The notes below the pieces were generated by a model. That model saw nothing but the letters and a program-made list of their open reading frames with translations. It was not told the origin of the DNA and did no database searches. The position numbers were made by a program, and so were the translations under genes. A stretch of 64,000 nucleotides of DNA. It comes from Elephas maximus indicus (taxonomy: Eukaryota > Chordata > Mammalia > Proboscidea > Elephantidae). Shown here piece by piece: positions 51,966 through 63,419 of the stretch (position 1 is the first letter of the stretch; each line of letters begins with the position of its first letter). Location: contig NC_064825.1 in NCBI RefSeq assembly GCF_024166365.1, positions 101,756,480-101,820,479 of the forward strand, in the 5' to 3' direction.

Positions 51966-52170
51966 GTGTGGCACAGTTGGTGCTCAGCTACTAACATAAA
52001 GGTTAGTGGTTCGAACCCACCCAGAGGTACCATGGAAGAAAGGCCTGGTGATCTGCTTCTGTAAAGATTACAGCCAAGAAAATCTTATGCACCAGTTCTA
52101 CTTTGTAACACTTGGGGTTGCTATGAGTCGGAATTGACTCTATAACAACGGGTTTGAGTTTTTTTGTTTG
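51966..52170 (+). repeat. AfroSINE, type B/C hybrid
   Basis: Type B head and GGAAGAAAGGCCTGGTGATC followed by type C TAAAGATTACAGCC. Confidence 0.85.
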
Positions 52171-52254
52171 TCGTAAATGTTCTGTATAATTCCATTCCCT
52201 TGAGGACCTATGACTAAAATGGGATATTACCCTTATAATTAGATTACTTTACTT

Positions 52255-55200
52255 TATATGGCACAAGGGAAGAGAGTTCTCACTCATCTGTCAGTTTTTC
52301 GCCCTGTGGTGGCTTGTATGTTGCTGCGATGCTGGAAGCTATGCCACTGGTATTTCCTATACCAACAGGGTCACCCATGGTGGACAGGTTTCAGTGGAGC
52401 TTCAAGATTAAGACAGACTAGGAAGAAGGACCTGGTGATCTACTTCTGAAAAAATTTGCCAGTTGAAAACCTTACAAATAACGCCAGAATACTGTCTGAT
52501 ACAGTGCCGGAAGATGAGCCCTTCAGGTTGGAAGGCACTCAAAATAGGACTGGGGAAAAGCTGCCTCTTCAAAGTAGAGTAGACCTTAATGATGCGGATG
52601 AAGTAAAGTTTTCAGGACCTTCATTTGCTGATGTGGCATGACTCAAAATGAGAAGAAACAGCTGCATACATCCATTAATAATCTGAACATGGAATGTACA
52701 AAGTACAATCTAGGAAAATTGGAAATTGCCAAAAATGAAATGAAACACTTGAAGACGGATATCCTAGGCATTAGTGAGCTGACATTGGCCATTTTGAATC
52801 AGACAATCCTATAGTTTACTATGCCAAGAATGACAAATTGAAGAGGAATGGCACCACATTCATTGTCGAAAAGAACATTTCAAGTTCTATCCTGAAGTAC
52901 AACGTTGTCATGACAGAATAATATCCATATACGTACAAGGAAGATCAATCCATACAAATGTTATTCAAATTTACACACCAAACACTAATGCCAAAGATGA
53001 AGAAATTGGTGATTTTTATCAAGTCCTCCAGTCTGAAACTGATAAAACACTGCAGTCAAGATGCCTTAATAATTACTGGTGATTGAAACGTGAAAGCTCG
53101 AAAAAAGAAGGATCAATAGTTGGAAAATATGGCCTGGCTGATAAAAATGATGCCAGAGTTTGCATGATAGAATTTTGTAAGACCAACAACCTATTCATTG
53201 GAAATATCTTTTTTCAACAACATAAACAGCTAGTATACATGTGGACCTCGTCAGATGGAATACACAGGAATCAAATCGACTACATCTGTGGAAGCAGCCA
53301 ATGGAGAAGCTCAATATCATCAGTCAGAGCAAGGCCAGGCAATGACTGCAAGTTCAAGTTGAAGCTGAAGAAAATTAAAACAACTCCACAAGAGCCAAAG
53401 TACAACCTTGAGCATATCCACCTGAACTTAGAGACCATCTGAAGGATAGATTGGACACACTGAACAGTAATGACTGAAGATCAGACAAGTTGTGGGATGA
53501 CATCAAGGACATCATACATGAAGAAAGCAAAAGGTCATTAAAAAGGCAAGAAAAAAAGAAAAGATCAAAACGGATGTCAGAAGAGACTCTGAAACTTGCT
53601 CTTGAACATAGAGTAGCTAAAGCGAACAGAAGAAATGATGAAGTAAAAGAGCTGAACAGAAGTTTTCGAAGGGTGACATAAGAAGACAAAGTAAAGTATT
53701 ATAATGAAATGTAGAAAGACCTGGAGTTAGACAACGAAAAGGGAAGAGTATGCTCAGCATTACTCAGCTGAAAGATCTGAAGAAAAAATTCAAGCCTTGT
53801 GTTGCAATGTTGAAGACTTCTATGGGCAAAATATTGAATGATGCAGGAATCATCAAAAGAAAAGAATTACACAGAATTGACTGTACCAAAAAGAACTGGT
53901 CATCGTTCTGCCTTTTCAGGAGGTAGCATATGATCAAGAACCAATGATACTGACGGAAGGAGTCCAAGGTACACTGAAGGCATCGGCAAAAAACAAGACT
54001 CCAGGAATTTACAGAATACCAACTGAGAAATTTCAATAAGTGGCTGCAATGGTGGAAGCACTCACTAGTCTATGGCAAGAAATTTCGAAGACAGCTACCT
54101 GACCAACCGACTGAAAGAGATCTATATACGTGCCAGTTCCAAAGAAAGGTGATCCAACAGAATGTGGAAATTATCTACCAATATCAATAATACCACACGC
54201 AAGTAAACATCAACACGAACTGCCAGAAATTCAAGCTGGATTCAGAAGAGGATGTGGAATGAGGGCTATCATTGCTGATGTCAGATGGATCTTGGCTGAA
54301 AGCAGAGAATACCAGAAAGATGTTTACCTGTGTTTTGATGACTATTCAAAGGCATTCGACTGTATGGATCATAATAAATTATGGTTAATTTTGTGAAGAA
54401 TGGGATTTCCAGAACACTTAATTTACTAATGCAAAACCTGTACATAGAGACAAGAGGCAGTTGTTCGAACAGAACAAGGAGATACTGTGTGGTTTAAAAT
54501 CAGGAAAAGTGTGTGTCACAGTTGTATCCTTTCACCATACTTATTCAGTCTGTATGCTGAGCAAATAACTGAGAAGCTGGACTATAAGAAGGAGAACAGG
54601 GCGTCGGGATTGGTGGAAGACTCATTAACAACCTGCGATATGCAGATGACACAACCTTGCTTCCTGAAAGTGAAGAGGACTTGAAGCACTTACTGAAGAG
54701 GATCAAAGACCACAGACTTCATATGGATTACACCTCAACATAAGGAAAGCAAAAATCCTCACAGCTGGTCCAATAAGCAATATCATGCTAAACAGAAAAG
54801 ATTGAAGTTGTCAAGGATTTCATTTTACTTGGATCCACAATCAACACCCATGGAAGCAGCAGTCAAGAAATCAAATGACATATTGCACTGGGCAAATCTG
54901 CTGCAAAAGACCTCTTTAAAGTGTTCAAAAGCAAATATGTCACTTTGAGGGCTAAGATGTGTCTGATACAAGCCATGGTATTTTTCACTTGCCTCGTATG
55001 CATCCAAAAGCTGGACAATGAATAGGGAAGACTGAAGAAGAATTGATGCCTTTGAATTATGGTGTTTGCAAGGAATTCTGAACAGACCATGGCTGTCAGA
55101 AGAACGAACAAGTCTGTCTTGGAAGAAGTACAGCCAGAATGCTCCTTAGAAGCGAGAATGGCGAGGCTTCGTCTCACATACTTTGCACATGTTATCTGGA

Positions 55201-55395
55201 GGGGCCAGTCCCAGGAGAAGGACATTATGCTTGGTAAAGTAGAGGGTCAGCGAAAAGTGGGAGATGGATTGACACAGTGGCTGCGACAATGGGCTCAAAC
55301 ATAGCAACGATTGTGAGGATGGTGTTTTGTTCTGTTGTACATAGGGTTGCTACGAGTCAGAACTGACTTGACAGCACCTAACAACAACACAACAA
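52255..55395 (+). mobile_element. RTE/BovB-like LINE, near full length, inactive
   Basis: A 3.1 kb element with a 5' region (52255-52650), endonuclease part (ATGGAATGTACAAAG region near 52690; ILGISEL at about 52767), reverse transcriptase part (IQAGFRRG near 54225; FDDYSKAFDCMDHNKLW near 54335; YADD codons intact at 54639-54650) and the 3' tail ending CACCTAACAACAACAC. Numerous in-frame stops and frameshifts break the single long frame of the family, so it makes no functional protein. Belongs to the RTE clade that mobilises the AfroSINEs. Confidence 0.9.
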
Positions 55396-55812
55396 TTAAG
55401 GTCCCATAGCAGCTGATTTTGAGTTAATCAAAAGAGAGATGATCCTGGGTGGGCCTGACTTAATCAGGTGAAAGCAATGAAAAGAGGGACTGAGCCCTTC
55501 CTGAAGAGACAGAGTCTGCTGCTGGCCTGAAGAAGCAAATAGTCACATTGTGTCTGCACAGGGAGGGGCACCCTCTAGGAGCTGAGAGCCTCAATCCTGT
55601 ATCAGCAAAGAACTGAACTGCACCAACAACCTGAATGAGCTTGGAAGAGGCCCCCGGGCTCTGGATGAGAGTGCAGCCCGACCAACACCTAATGGCACTT
55701 CCTGGTAGCTTGGGTAGAGAACCCAGTTCAGACCTGCAGAAACTGGTATCGTAAATGTGTTGCTTGAAGCTGCTAAGTCTGTGATAATTTGTTGTACAGC
55801 ATAGGAAACTAA
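55396..55812. other. unique spacer after the first RTE
   Basis: No repeat family recognised with confidence. Confidence 0.4.
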
Positions 55813-56021
55813 AGGAGTCCCTGGGTATTGCAAACAGTCAAGTGTCAACCACTAGCTGAAAGGTGGGCAGTTCAAACCCACACAGAAGTGACTGGGAAGA
55901 CATGCCTGGCGATCTGCACGTGAAAGGCCACAGCCTTGAAAACCTTATGGAACACAGTTCTACACTGCGCGCATGGGGTCGCCACGAGTGGGAACTGACT
56001 CGATGGCAACCGACAACAACA
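55813..56021 (+). repeat. AfroSINE, type B
   Basis: Ends GGCAACCGACAACAACAATT, a tail closer to the RTE ending than in most other copies. Confidence 0.88.
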
Positions 56022-56039
56022 ATTTAAGAAGCCAACACA

Positions 56040-56162
56040 CTACGTAACCTGAATCTCTCTGAGCCTCCGTGTCTCATTTGTAAAGTGAGGACATAACACT
56101 AACACGTGTAGGGCTGTTGCAGGCGTGGTGCATTTGGTGAGCCCTCGATAAATGTTAGCCAT
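56040..56162 (+). repeat. MIR fragment
   Basis: GTCTCATTTGTAAAGTGAGG and CCCTCGATAAATGTTAGCC. Confidence 0.7.
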
Positions 56163-56228
56163 GCGTTTAGAGGCAACATCAACATAGCGTGCTAAGGCCC
56201 CATAAGGCGTGCTATTGTAGGACAAAGA

Positions 56229-56490
56229 AGGTCTATTAGTTTTCCTGGGGCCACTGTAGCCGATGACCACAAACAGTGCCTTCAAACAACAGAGAATGTA
56301 CTCTCTTGCAGTGCTGGATACTAGAAGTCTGAAATCAAGGTGTTGGCAGGGCCACACTCTTTCAGAAATTTCTAGGGGACAGTCTATTCTATGCCTTTCT
56401 CTTAGCTTCTGGTGTTGTCAGCAATCCTTGGCATTCCTTGGCTTGTGGATGCGTTGCTCCAATTTCTGCCTCCATCATAGAGCCGTAAAA
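56229..56490 (-). repeat. MLT1-like LTR fragment (ERVL-MaLR)
   Basis: On the + strand it reads TTAGTTTTCCTGGGGCCACT, AGTCTGAAATCAAGGTGTTG and TTGGCATTCCTTGGCTTGTG, the reverse of an MLT1-type LTR. Only the LTR part is present; no viral gene. Confidence 0.65.
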
Positions 56491-56493
56491 GGC

Positions 56494-56594
56494 AGGGCCA
56501 GGACTAGGGTGAGGCAACCAGGCATCTAGCATGCAAAATTTAAGGAGGGACTTGTGCGACCTTATGAATGCCTCCTTAAATTTTGCACCCTGAT
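56494..56594. repeat. palindromic element remnant with 17-bp perfect arms
   Basis: Arms 56532-56548 and 56571-56587 are exact reverse complements around a 22-nt loop. It begins CAGGGCCAGGACTAGGG and ends CACCCTG, so it may be a hAT-type miniature transposon, truncated at the right. Confidence 0.6.
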
Positions 56595-59448
56595 GTTGTT
56601 AGGTGCCATTGAGTCATTCTGACTCATAACCACCCTATGCACAACAAAGGGAAATACTACTGGATCCTGCGCCATCCTCAGATCGCTGCTGTGTTTGAGC
56701 TCATTGTTGCAGCTACTGTGTCAATTCATTTCCTTGAAGGTTGTCTTAGTCATCCAGTGCTGCTATAACAGAAATACTACAAGTTGATGGCTTTAACAAA
56801 GAGAAATTTATTTCTTCACAGTAAAGTAGGCTAAAAGTCCAAATTCAGGGTGTCAGCTCCAAGGGGAAGGCTTTCTCTCTCTGTCAGCCTTCTCATCAAT
56901 CTTCCCCAGAACTAGGAGCTTCTCCTTGCAGGTACCCCGGGTCCAAAGGACCCACTCTTCTCCCGCACTGCTCTCTTGGTGGTATGAGGTCCCCAACTGT
57001 CTGCTTGCTTCACTTTTCCTTTATCTCTTATAAGATAAAAGGTGGTGCAGGTCACATCCTCAGAAAACTCCCGTTACATTGGCTCAGAGATGTGACCTTA
57101 GTAAGGGTGTTACAATCCCACCCTAATCCTCTTTAACATAAAATTATGATCACAAAATTGAGGACAACCACACAATACTGGGAATCACGGCCTAACCAAG
57201 CTGACACATATTTTTAGGGAACACAATTCAATTCATGACAAAGGTCTTCCTCTTTTTCACTGATCCTCTACTTTACCAAGCACACTGTCCTTCTCCAGAG
57301 ACTGGTCCTTCCTGATAACATGTCCAAAGTATGTAAGATGAAGTCTCTTTATCTTCCCTCCTAAGAAACATTTTGGCTGTACTTCTTCCAAGACAGACTT
57401 GTTTGCTCTTCTGGCAGCCCATGGTATCTTAAATATTCTTTGACAACATCATAATTTGGCATCAATTCTTCTTCCATCTTCCTTATTCATTCATTGTCCA
57501 GCTTTTGCATGTATATGAGGTGACTGAAAATACCATGGCTTGGGTCAGGCTCATCTTAGCCCTCAAATTGACATCTTTACTTTTCTGACACTTTAAAGAA
57601 GTCTTTTGCAGCAGATTTGCCCAACGCAATGTGTCCTTTGATTCCTTGACTGCTGCTTCCATGGGCCTTGATTGCGGATCTAAGTAGAATGAAATCCTTG
57701 ACAACTTCAATCTTTTCTCTGTTTATCATGATGATGCTTATTGGTCCAGCTGTGAGGATTTTTGTTTTCTTTGTATTGAGATGTAATCCAAACTGAAGGC
57801 TGTAGTCTTCGATCTTCATCAGTAAGTACTTCATGTCCTCTTCACTTTCACCAAGCAAGGTTGTGTCATCTGTACATCACAGGTTGTTAATGAGTCTTCC
57901 TCCAATCTTGATGCCCCGTTCTTCATATAGTCCAACCTCTCAGATTATCTGCTCCACTTACAGACTGAATAAGTATGGTGAAAGGATGCAATCCTGGCAC
58001 ACACCTTTCCTGATTTTAAACCCCATAATATCCCCTTGCTCTGTTCAAACAGAACTGCCTCCTGTCTCTATGTACAGGTTTTGCATGAGCAAATTAAGTG
58101 CTCTGGAATTCCCATTCTTCACAATGTTATCCAAATTTGTTATGATCCATGCAGTTGAGAACTTTTGCATAGTTAATAAAACACAGGTAAACATCTTTCT
58201 GATATTCTCTGCTTTCAGCCAAGGTTCATCTGACATCAGCAATGATAGCTTTCGTTCCGCATCCTCTTCTGAATCCAGTTTGAATTTCTGGCAGTTCCCT
58301 GTCGATGTACTGCTGCAACTGTTCTTTAATTATCTTCGACAAAATTTTAATTGTGTGTGATATTAATGATATTGTTTGATAATTTCCAGTATTGGATCAC
58401 CTTTCTTTGGAATTGGCATGTATATGGTTGTATATGGATCTCTGCCAATCGATTGGTCAGGTAGCTGTCTTCCAAATTTCTTGGCATAGAATGAGTGAGT
58501 GCTTCCAGCGTTGCCTCCGTCTGTTGAAACTTCTCCATTGACATTCTGTCAATTCCTGGATCCTTGTTTTTCGCCAATGCCTTCAGTGCAGCTTGGACTT
58601 CTTCCATCTGCACCATAGGTTCTTGATCATATGCTACCTCCTGAAATGGCAGGACAACAAACAATTCTTTTTGGTACTGTGACTCTGTAATTCCTTTCAT
58701 CTTTTTTTGATGCTTCCTGCATCATTCAGTATTTTGCCCATAGAATCTTTCAATATTGCAACACAAGGCTTGAATTTTTTCTTCAGTTCTTTCAGCTGGA
58801 GAAATGCCAAGTGTGCTCTTCCTTTTTGGTTTTCTAGCTCCGGGTCTTTGTACATTTCATGATAATACTTTACTTTGTCTTCTTGTGCTGCCCTTTGAAA
58901 TCTTCTATCCAGCCTTTTTACTTCATCATTTCTTACATTCACTTTAGCTACTCTATGTGCAAGAGCAAGTTTCAGGGTCTCTTCTGACATATGTTTTGGT
59001 CTTTTCTTTCTTTCTTGCCTTTTTAATGACCTTTTGCTTTCTTCATGTATGATGCCCTGATGTCATCCCACAACTCATTTGGTCTTTGGTCATTAGTGTT
59101 CAGTTTGTCAAATCTATTCGCCCTCTAAATCCAGAAGGGATATACTCAAGGTCATACTTGAGCTCTTGTGGAGTTGTTTTAATTTTCTTCAGCTTCAACT
59201 TGAACTTGCATATGAGCAATTGATGGTCTGTTCCCCAGTAGGCTCCTGGCCTTGTTCTGACTGGTGATATTGAGCTTCTCTATCATCTCTTTCCACAGTT
59301 GTAGTCGATTTGATTCCTGTGTATTCTGCCTGGCGAGGTCCAGGTGTGTAGTTGCCGTTTACGTTGTTGAAAAAGCTATTGTCAATTAAATAAGTCGTTG
59401 GTCTTGTAAAATCCTATCATGCAATCCCCAGCATCATTTCTATCATTA
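56595..59448 (-). mobile_element. RTE/BovB-like LINE, 5'-truncated, interrupted by an LTR
   Basis: The minus strand carries the same LINE from its 3' tail (GTTGTTAGGTGCCATTGAGT on + at 56596) through reverse transcriptase and into the endonuclease part, ending at about 59448. This corresponds to about 53130 of the first copy, so roughly 0.9 kb of the 5' end is missing. The YADD codons are changed to CTDD (57865-57876) and a stop lies just before them. A 499-bp LTR is inserted at 56742-57240. Confidence 0.88.
56742..57240 (-). mobile_element. solo LTR (ERVL-MaLR-like) inserted in the RTE
   Basis: The element begins TGTCTTAGTC and ends TTCATGACA (TG...CA termini) and is flanked by a 5-bp duplication AAGGT at 56737-56741 and 57241-57245. 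On the - strand an AATAAA polyadenylation signal lies in GAAGAAATAAATTTCTC. No internal retroviral sequence accompanies it. Confidence 0.85.
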
Positions 59449-60129
59449 ACGCTGTATTTCCCAGGAGAGGGTGAGTGTCCCAGAAACTGATAGAGGAGAG
59501 AGCTCCAAGGAGAGGTCAGAGGTGTCAGATGTCATCTGAAAGGTCAAGTAACATGAGATGAAGACAAAATGTCCATTCGCTTTGTCAGTGGGGAGGTCAC
59601 CAGCAACCTTGGTAGGAGCCATGTCGGGGAGAGCTGGGCAGAAGCGAGACCACTGGGCTGTTATCAAGAATAGGAAGTGAAGACTGGGGAAGAGGGGGGT
59701 GTAGGTAAATTGTTTCAGGAAGGTTCAGTTGTGAAGGGACAGAGGGAAACAACTAGAGGGATGGTGTAGGTGAGATCAAGGGCAGTTTGAGGGCATATTT
59801 TTAGATGGAAGAAAGTTGACCATGGTTATTTCTAGAAGACAAAGAGCCAGAAGAGAAGGAAGGCTGAAGGTGCCACAGAGAGGAAAGATGGTCGATGAAG
59901 TGGGGATGGGACCCAGGTATCAGGTGGAGAGGTTCCCCTTGGACTGGAGGAGCCTGGACAGAAGGGAGAGCAGATAAACATGGACAAAGACTGTGGGGAA
60001 ACAGAAAACCGAGGGAGATCCCCTGATGGTTGTGAAATCAGGGCTTCCACTGGGGTGGGAGTTGAACTGGGGAGAAATGGGAAAGGTTGAAATAGAATGG
60101 GAGATGAAGTTGACTTTTGGTATGACCCT
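59449..60129. other. intergenic stretch without assigned content
   Basis: Purine-rich, GGGAAG-type sequence; no gene recognised and no certain repeat family. Confidence 0.4.
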
Positions 60130-60460
60130 CTATTATTCATTCATCCATTCACTCAAAATATTTATGGGGTGCCCCTTATGTTCATGGCACTATGCTAACA
60201 TTGAAACACAAAGAAGATGCAGCTTCCCATATCAAAGGGTTTATAATCTACCACCTCCCATTTATTGACTAACTACCATGTTCCAGGCATTGGACTAAAG
60301 GTTTTACATATCCCGGTCAGGATACAAAACAATCCTAAGTGGCATTTTATTTTCACTTTACAGACGAGGAAAGCAAGGTTCAGAGAAGTGAAATGACTTG
60401 ATCAACGTCATACAGCTAGTAAGTGTAAAGCTGGTATTAGAACACAGATCCATTTGGCTT
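60130..60460 (-). repeat. L2 3' end followed by MIR
   Basis: TTCATTCATCCATTCACTCA (L2, to about 60250), then AGACGAGGAAAGCAAGGTTC (MIR, to about 60460). Confidence 0.65.
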
Positions 60461-61153
60461 TGGAGTTCATGCTGCTTCTCCAGCTCTCCATCCCCCACCC
60501 AACACCCCTCCTCCTCTCCTCTAGACACCCCTTCCCACCTAGTTTTTTATTTCTGCACAAGTTCCAACAGCGTGGGGCCTCCTGGCACAACTAGCCCAGG
60601 GTGCTCAGGGTTGGGTGAGCTGGTCAAAGTGGAATCATCTGTGATCCCCACTCTATGCCAGTCCATACCAAGGCTGTCTTCCCAGCCTGTGTCTGGATGC
60701 AGGGTTAATCCCCTTGAACAAGCCAACTGTTGACACACCACCTCCTCAGAGCCATGTGTCACCGCCCCTGAAGGGGCGCGTCCCTAATGCCTCCCCAGTG
60801 GTGAAGCTACAGCCTCCACACTGTATTGTCATCCCTGGCAGCCTGCTTTGTCACACACACATGCGATGGCTTTCATGGTGCCAGTCATCAGCCTCAGATT
60901 GCCACAACAAGCCCTTTGTCACACCTGGAAACCAAAGCTCCGAGCAACAGGGAAAGTGGCTGTGGGTGATGCCTGGAGCTGGGATGGGCGAGGTTCCAAT
61001 CCCAGAGGGGCTGGCCAACCGCAGGAGCCACCCGGCCAAATCGAGCACCCCTCTGATATAGGCAGCAGGTGCCCTTGTGTCTTTCCAGGGGTGGAAGAGA
61101 CATAGGCTGGGAGGTCAGCTCCAAAGAGGTCTGAGTTGCTCCGTCATCAGAGC
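60461..61153. other. unique intergenic stretch
   Basis: No gene or clear repeat. Confidence 0.45.
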
Positions 61154-61350
61154 GTCAGTTAAGAGCATGGGCTCTGATGTCCATGCTGCACTTAAGTGTG
61201 TGACCTTGGCAAGTTGTTTAATCTCTTGAAGCCTCAGTGTCCTCATCTGTAAAATGGCACTCACCCTTACAAATAAAAGCTTGCACATAAAGCTCTTAGC
61301 ATAAGCTTTTAGCTTGTAACACAAAGCTCTTATGCAGTAAACACTCAGGA
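61154..61350 (+). repeat. MIR
   Basis: TTAAGAGCATGGGCTCTGAT and GTGTCCTCATCTGTAAAATG; a local AAGCTCTTA/AAGCTTTTA duplication at its 3' end. Confidence 0.75.
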
Positions 61351-62039
61351 GAATTAGCTGTTATTTCCTGGGCACAGAGACCATGGGCTGGAGATGTCCA
61401 GATGAGCAAGCCGCAGCTGGCGGAAGCTGCAGGAGGTGGTCAGCCTGGGTGGGGAAGGGAGCCTTCATTTTTTCCCCTGGATTCTTGGGAAGAGGGCAGA
61501 GCCACAGCTAAAAGATAATGCAGTCAGCAGCTGGTCTTACGTGAGGAGGTATGAGTGCAGAGAAGCCTCGTTAAAAAAGGATAAAGTGGGGAGTGCTCAG
61601 CAGGAAAGAGCTAAACAAAAACCAACCTGGAAACCCAGCAGCTCTGCAGCTGGTGAGGGAATATCAAGCCCAGCCAGAACTACCATAATTCTTGGTATAG
61701 GTGGCTACCCGGGCTTCGCTGTTTGCTTGCCAATAGGAACCAAGAATCCGGGAAGGGCAATCCCAAGGGAAGCTAAAAGGCTGGGGCTCCCCAGGGTACC
61801 CCACCCCACCCCCTTCACCGCCAGGGCTTCCTTAGAAGCCTGTATAATCCTCTTCCCTTGAGTACAGAGCACTAAGGAAGAAGCTCCCCTGTGGCCCAGA
61901 AATTGACTACAATTCCATTCATCCTATGTGAAACTGCAAGACGGGGAGAAAGGTGGGAGACAGAGCTAACCCAGGCCTGTCCCTGTCCTTAGGGAGCTTA
62001 CAGACCAGAGGGAAACTTAGGCCTGCGTGTGGCAGGCAG
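61351..62039. other. unique intergenic stretch
   Basis: No gene or clear repeat. Confidence 0.45.
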
Positions 62040-62245
62040 AGTGGTAGAGTGGAAAATGACATGAGTTCTGGTGCCAGAAGATCTGGATTTAAATCCTGGT
62101 CCCACCGCTCACTGGCTGAGCCATCTTGAGCAAGTAAATCATTTGAGTGACGTCTCAGTGCCCTCATCTGTAACATGGAGGAAATGATATTATCTACCAC
62201 CCAGAGTAGTGGTGAAGATCAAATGAGATGTTAGTTATTGTCAGA
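62040..62245 (+). repeat. MIR
   Basis: GGATTTAAATCCTGGTCCCA and GTGCCCTCATCTGTAACATG. Confidence 0.75.
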
Positions 62246-63419
62246 GTGTGAAAGGGAATACCTGAAGAGAGCCCAGGAAATTGTTATGGCACTGAAGGAG
62301 GGAGACAACATTTGTGGTGGGGTACCGGGGAGGGGTTTGTCGGGGATGTGGCTCTTGAGATGGGCCTTGAAGGATGAACAGGTTTTCCCTAGGAAGGACA
62401 GGGAAAGGGATGTGCTCCAGGCAATGGGAACAACTTGAGCAAAGGCAGGGGGCAAGACCACCATCTAGGAGGGACCATGAGGGGCAGAGCTGTCCCCCTC
62501 TGTTGTCTGTTCTCTACTCACAGTCAATGGGGGAAGATAAGACACAGAATAGACCAGATGTCTGATGCAGAGGGCAACGGGAGCTGGGAGAATGGGAGTG
62601 TCTTGGAGCTGGAGCTATCCAGGGAGACTTCCTGGAAGAGAAGAAAGCATTTGAGCTGAGCATCAGAACCTGAGTAAAACCTCAACAGGAGGAGATTTCA
62701 GATGGAGGCGTCATCTAACCGACGCTGTACAGGTCTGATGAGTGAAGGGAAATGGCTGGATCTGGACTACATATGGGACGTGACTGGAACGCAGGAAAAC
62801 CAAGGCAGCCTTGAATGCCAGGCTAAAATATGGGCAATGGGAAGCCATTAAATAGTGTGCTGGGAGAATACATGTTATGATCAAACATCTCCTTCAGAAA
62901 GATGAATCTGGGGGCATGAATAGGAAGGGTTACAGCTGAAAAGTCAGCCAGGGCCCCAGCATACTCCAGGTGTAAGATTCAGGTGATGACCATCCCAAGA
63001 ACAACAGGAGATTTTCCAAGGAGGGGATAGCTAGGGGACTACGGGATTTGGAGGGGAAGAAGAGTGGGAGGTCCAAGATGGACCTCAAGGGTGTCTCTAA
63101 GTCTTTCCTTCTGAAACGAGCTTTCCCACTCTCCCATCAGCCTCTTGCCCTTGACCCAGAAGGTGGATTTAACTCTTTGGGAGACCTTGGCCCTGAAGCC
63201 TCAGAGGCGCAGGTCATTGGAGTCAGCGGGTCCTTGGGGACGTTAAGGGGCTCCAGGTAGGGAACCTCTCCACCCACACCTACCCCGCCATCTGGATCCC
63301 TCCGCCAAGGCCCAGGAAAAGTCTAGGCCGAGGAACACAGGGTTACCAGCAATCGGGTCCATCCCCAAATTCCAGGCCTCGCTGTCCCTGCCCTTGCCCC
63401 TTCCCCAAATCCACATGGG
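62246..63419. other. intergenic stretch before the CpG island
   Basis: Contains pieces (GGGCCTTGAAGGATGAACAG at 62361; GAGACTTCCTGGAAGAGAAG) of the old, unassigned dispersed repeat also seen near 18750. No gene recognised. Confidence 0.45.

Noticed and set aside
53083-54684. Protein-like frames (endonuclease and reverse transcriptase) as possible host genes
   Set aside because: They are pieces of one broken RTE LINE, repeated on the opposite strand at 57483-58990.
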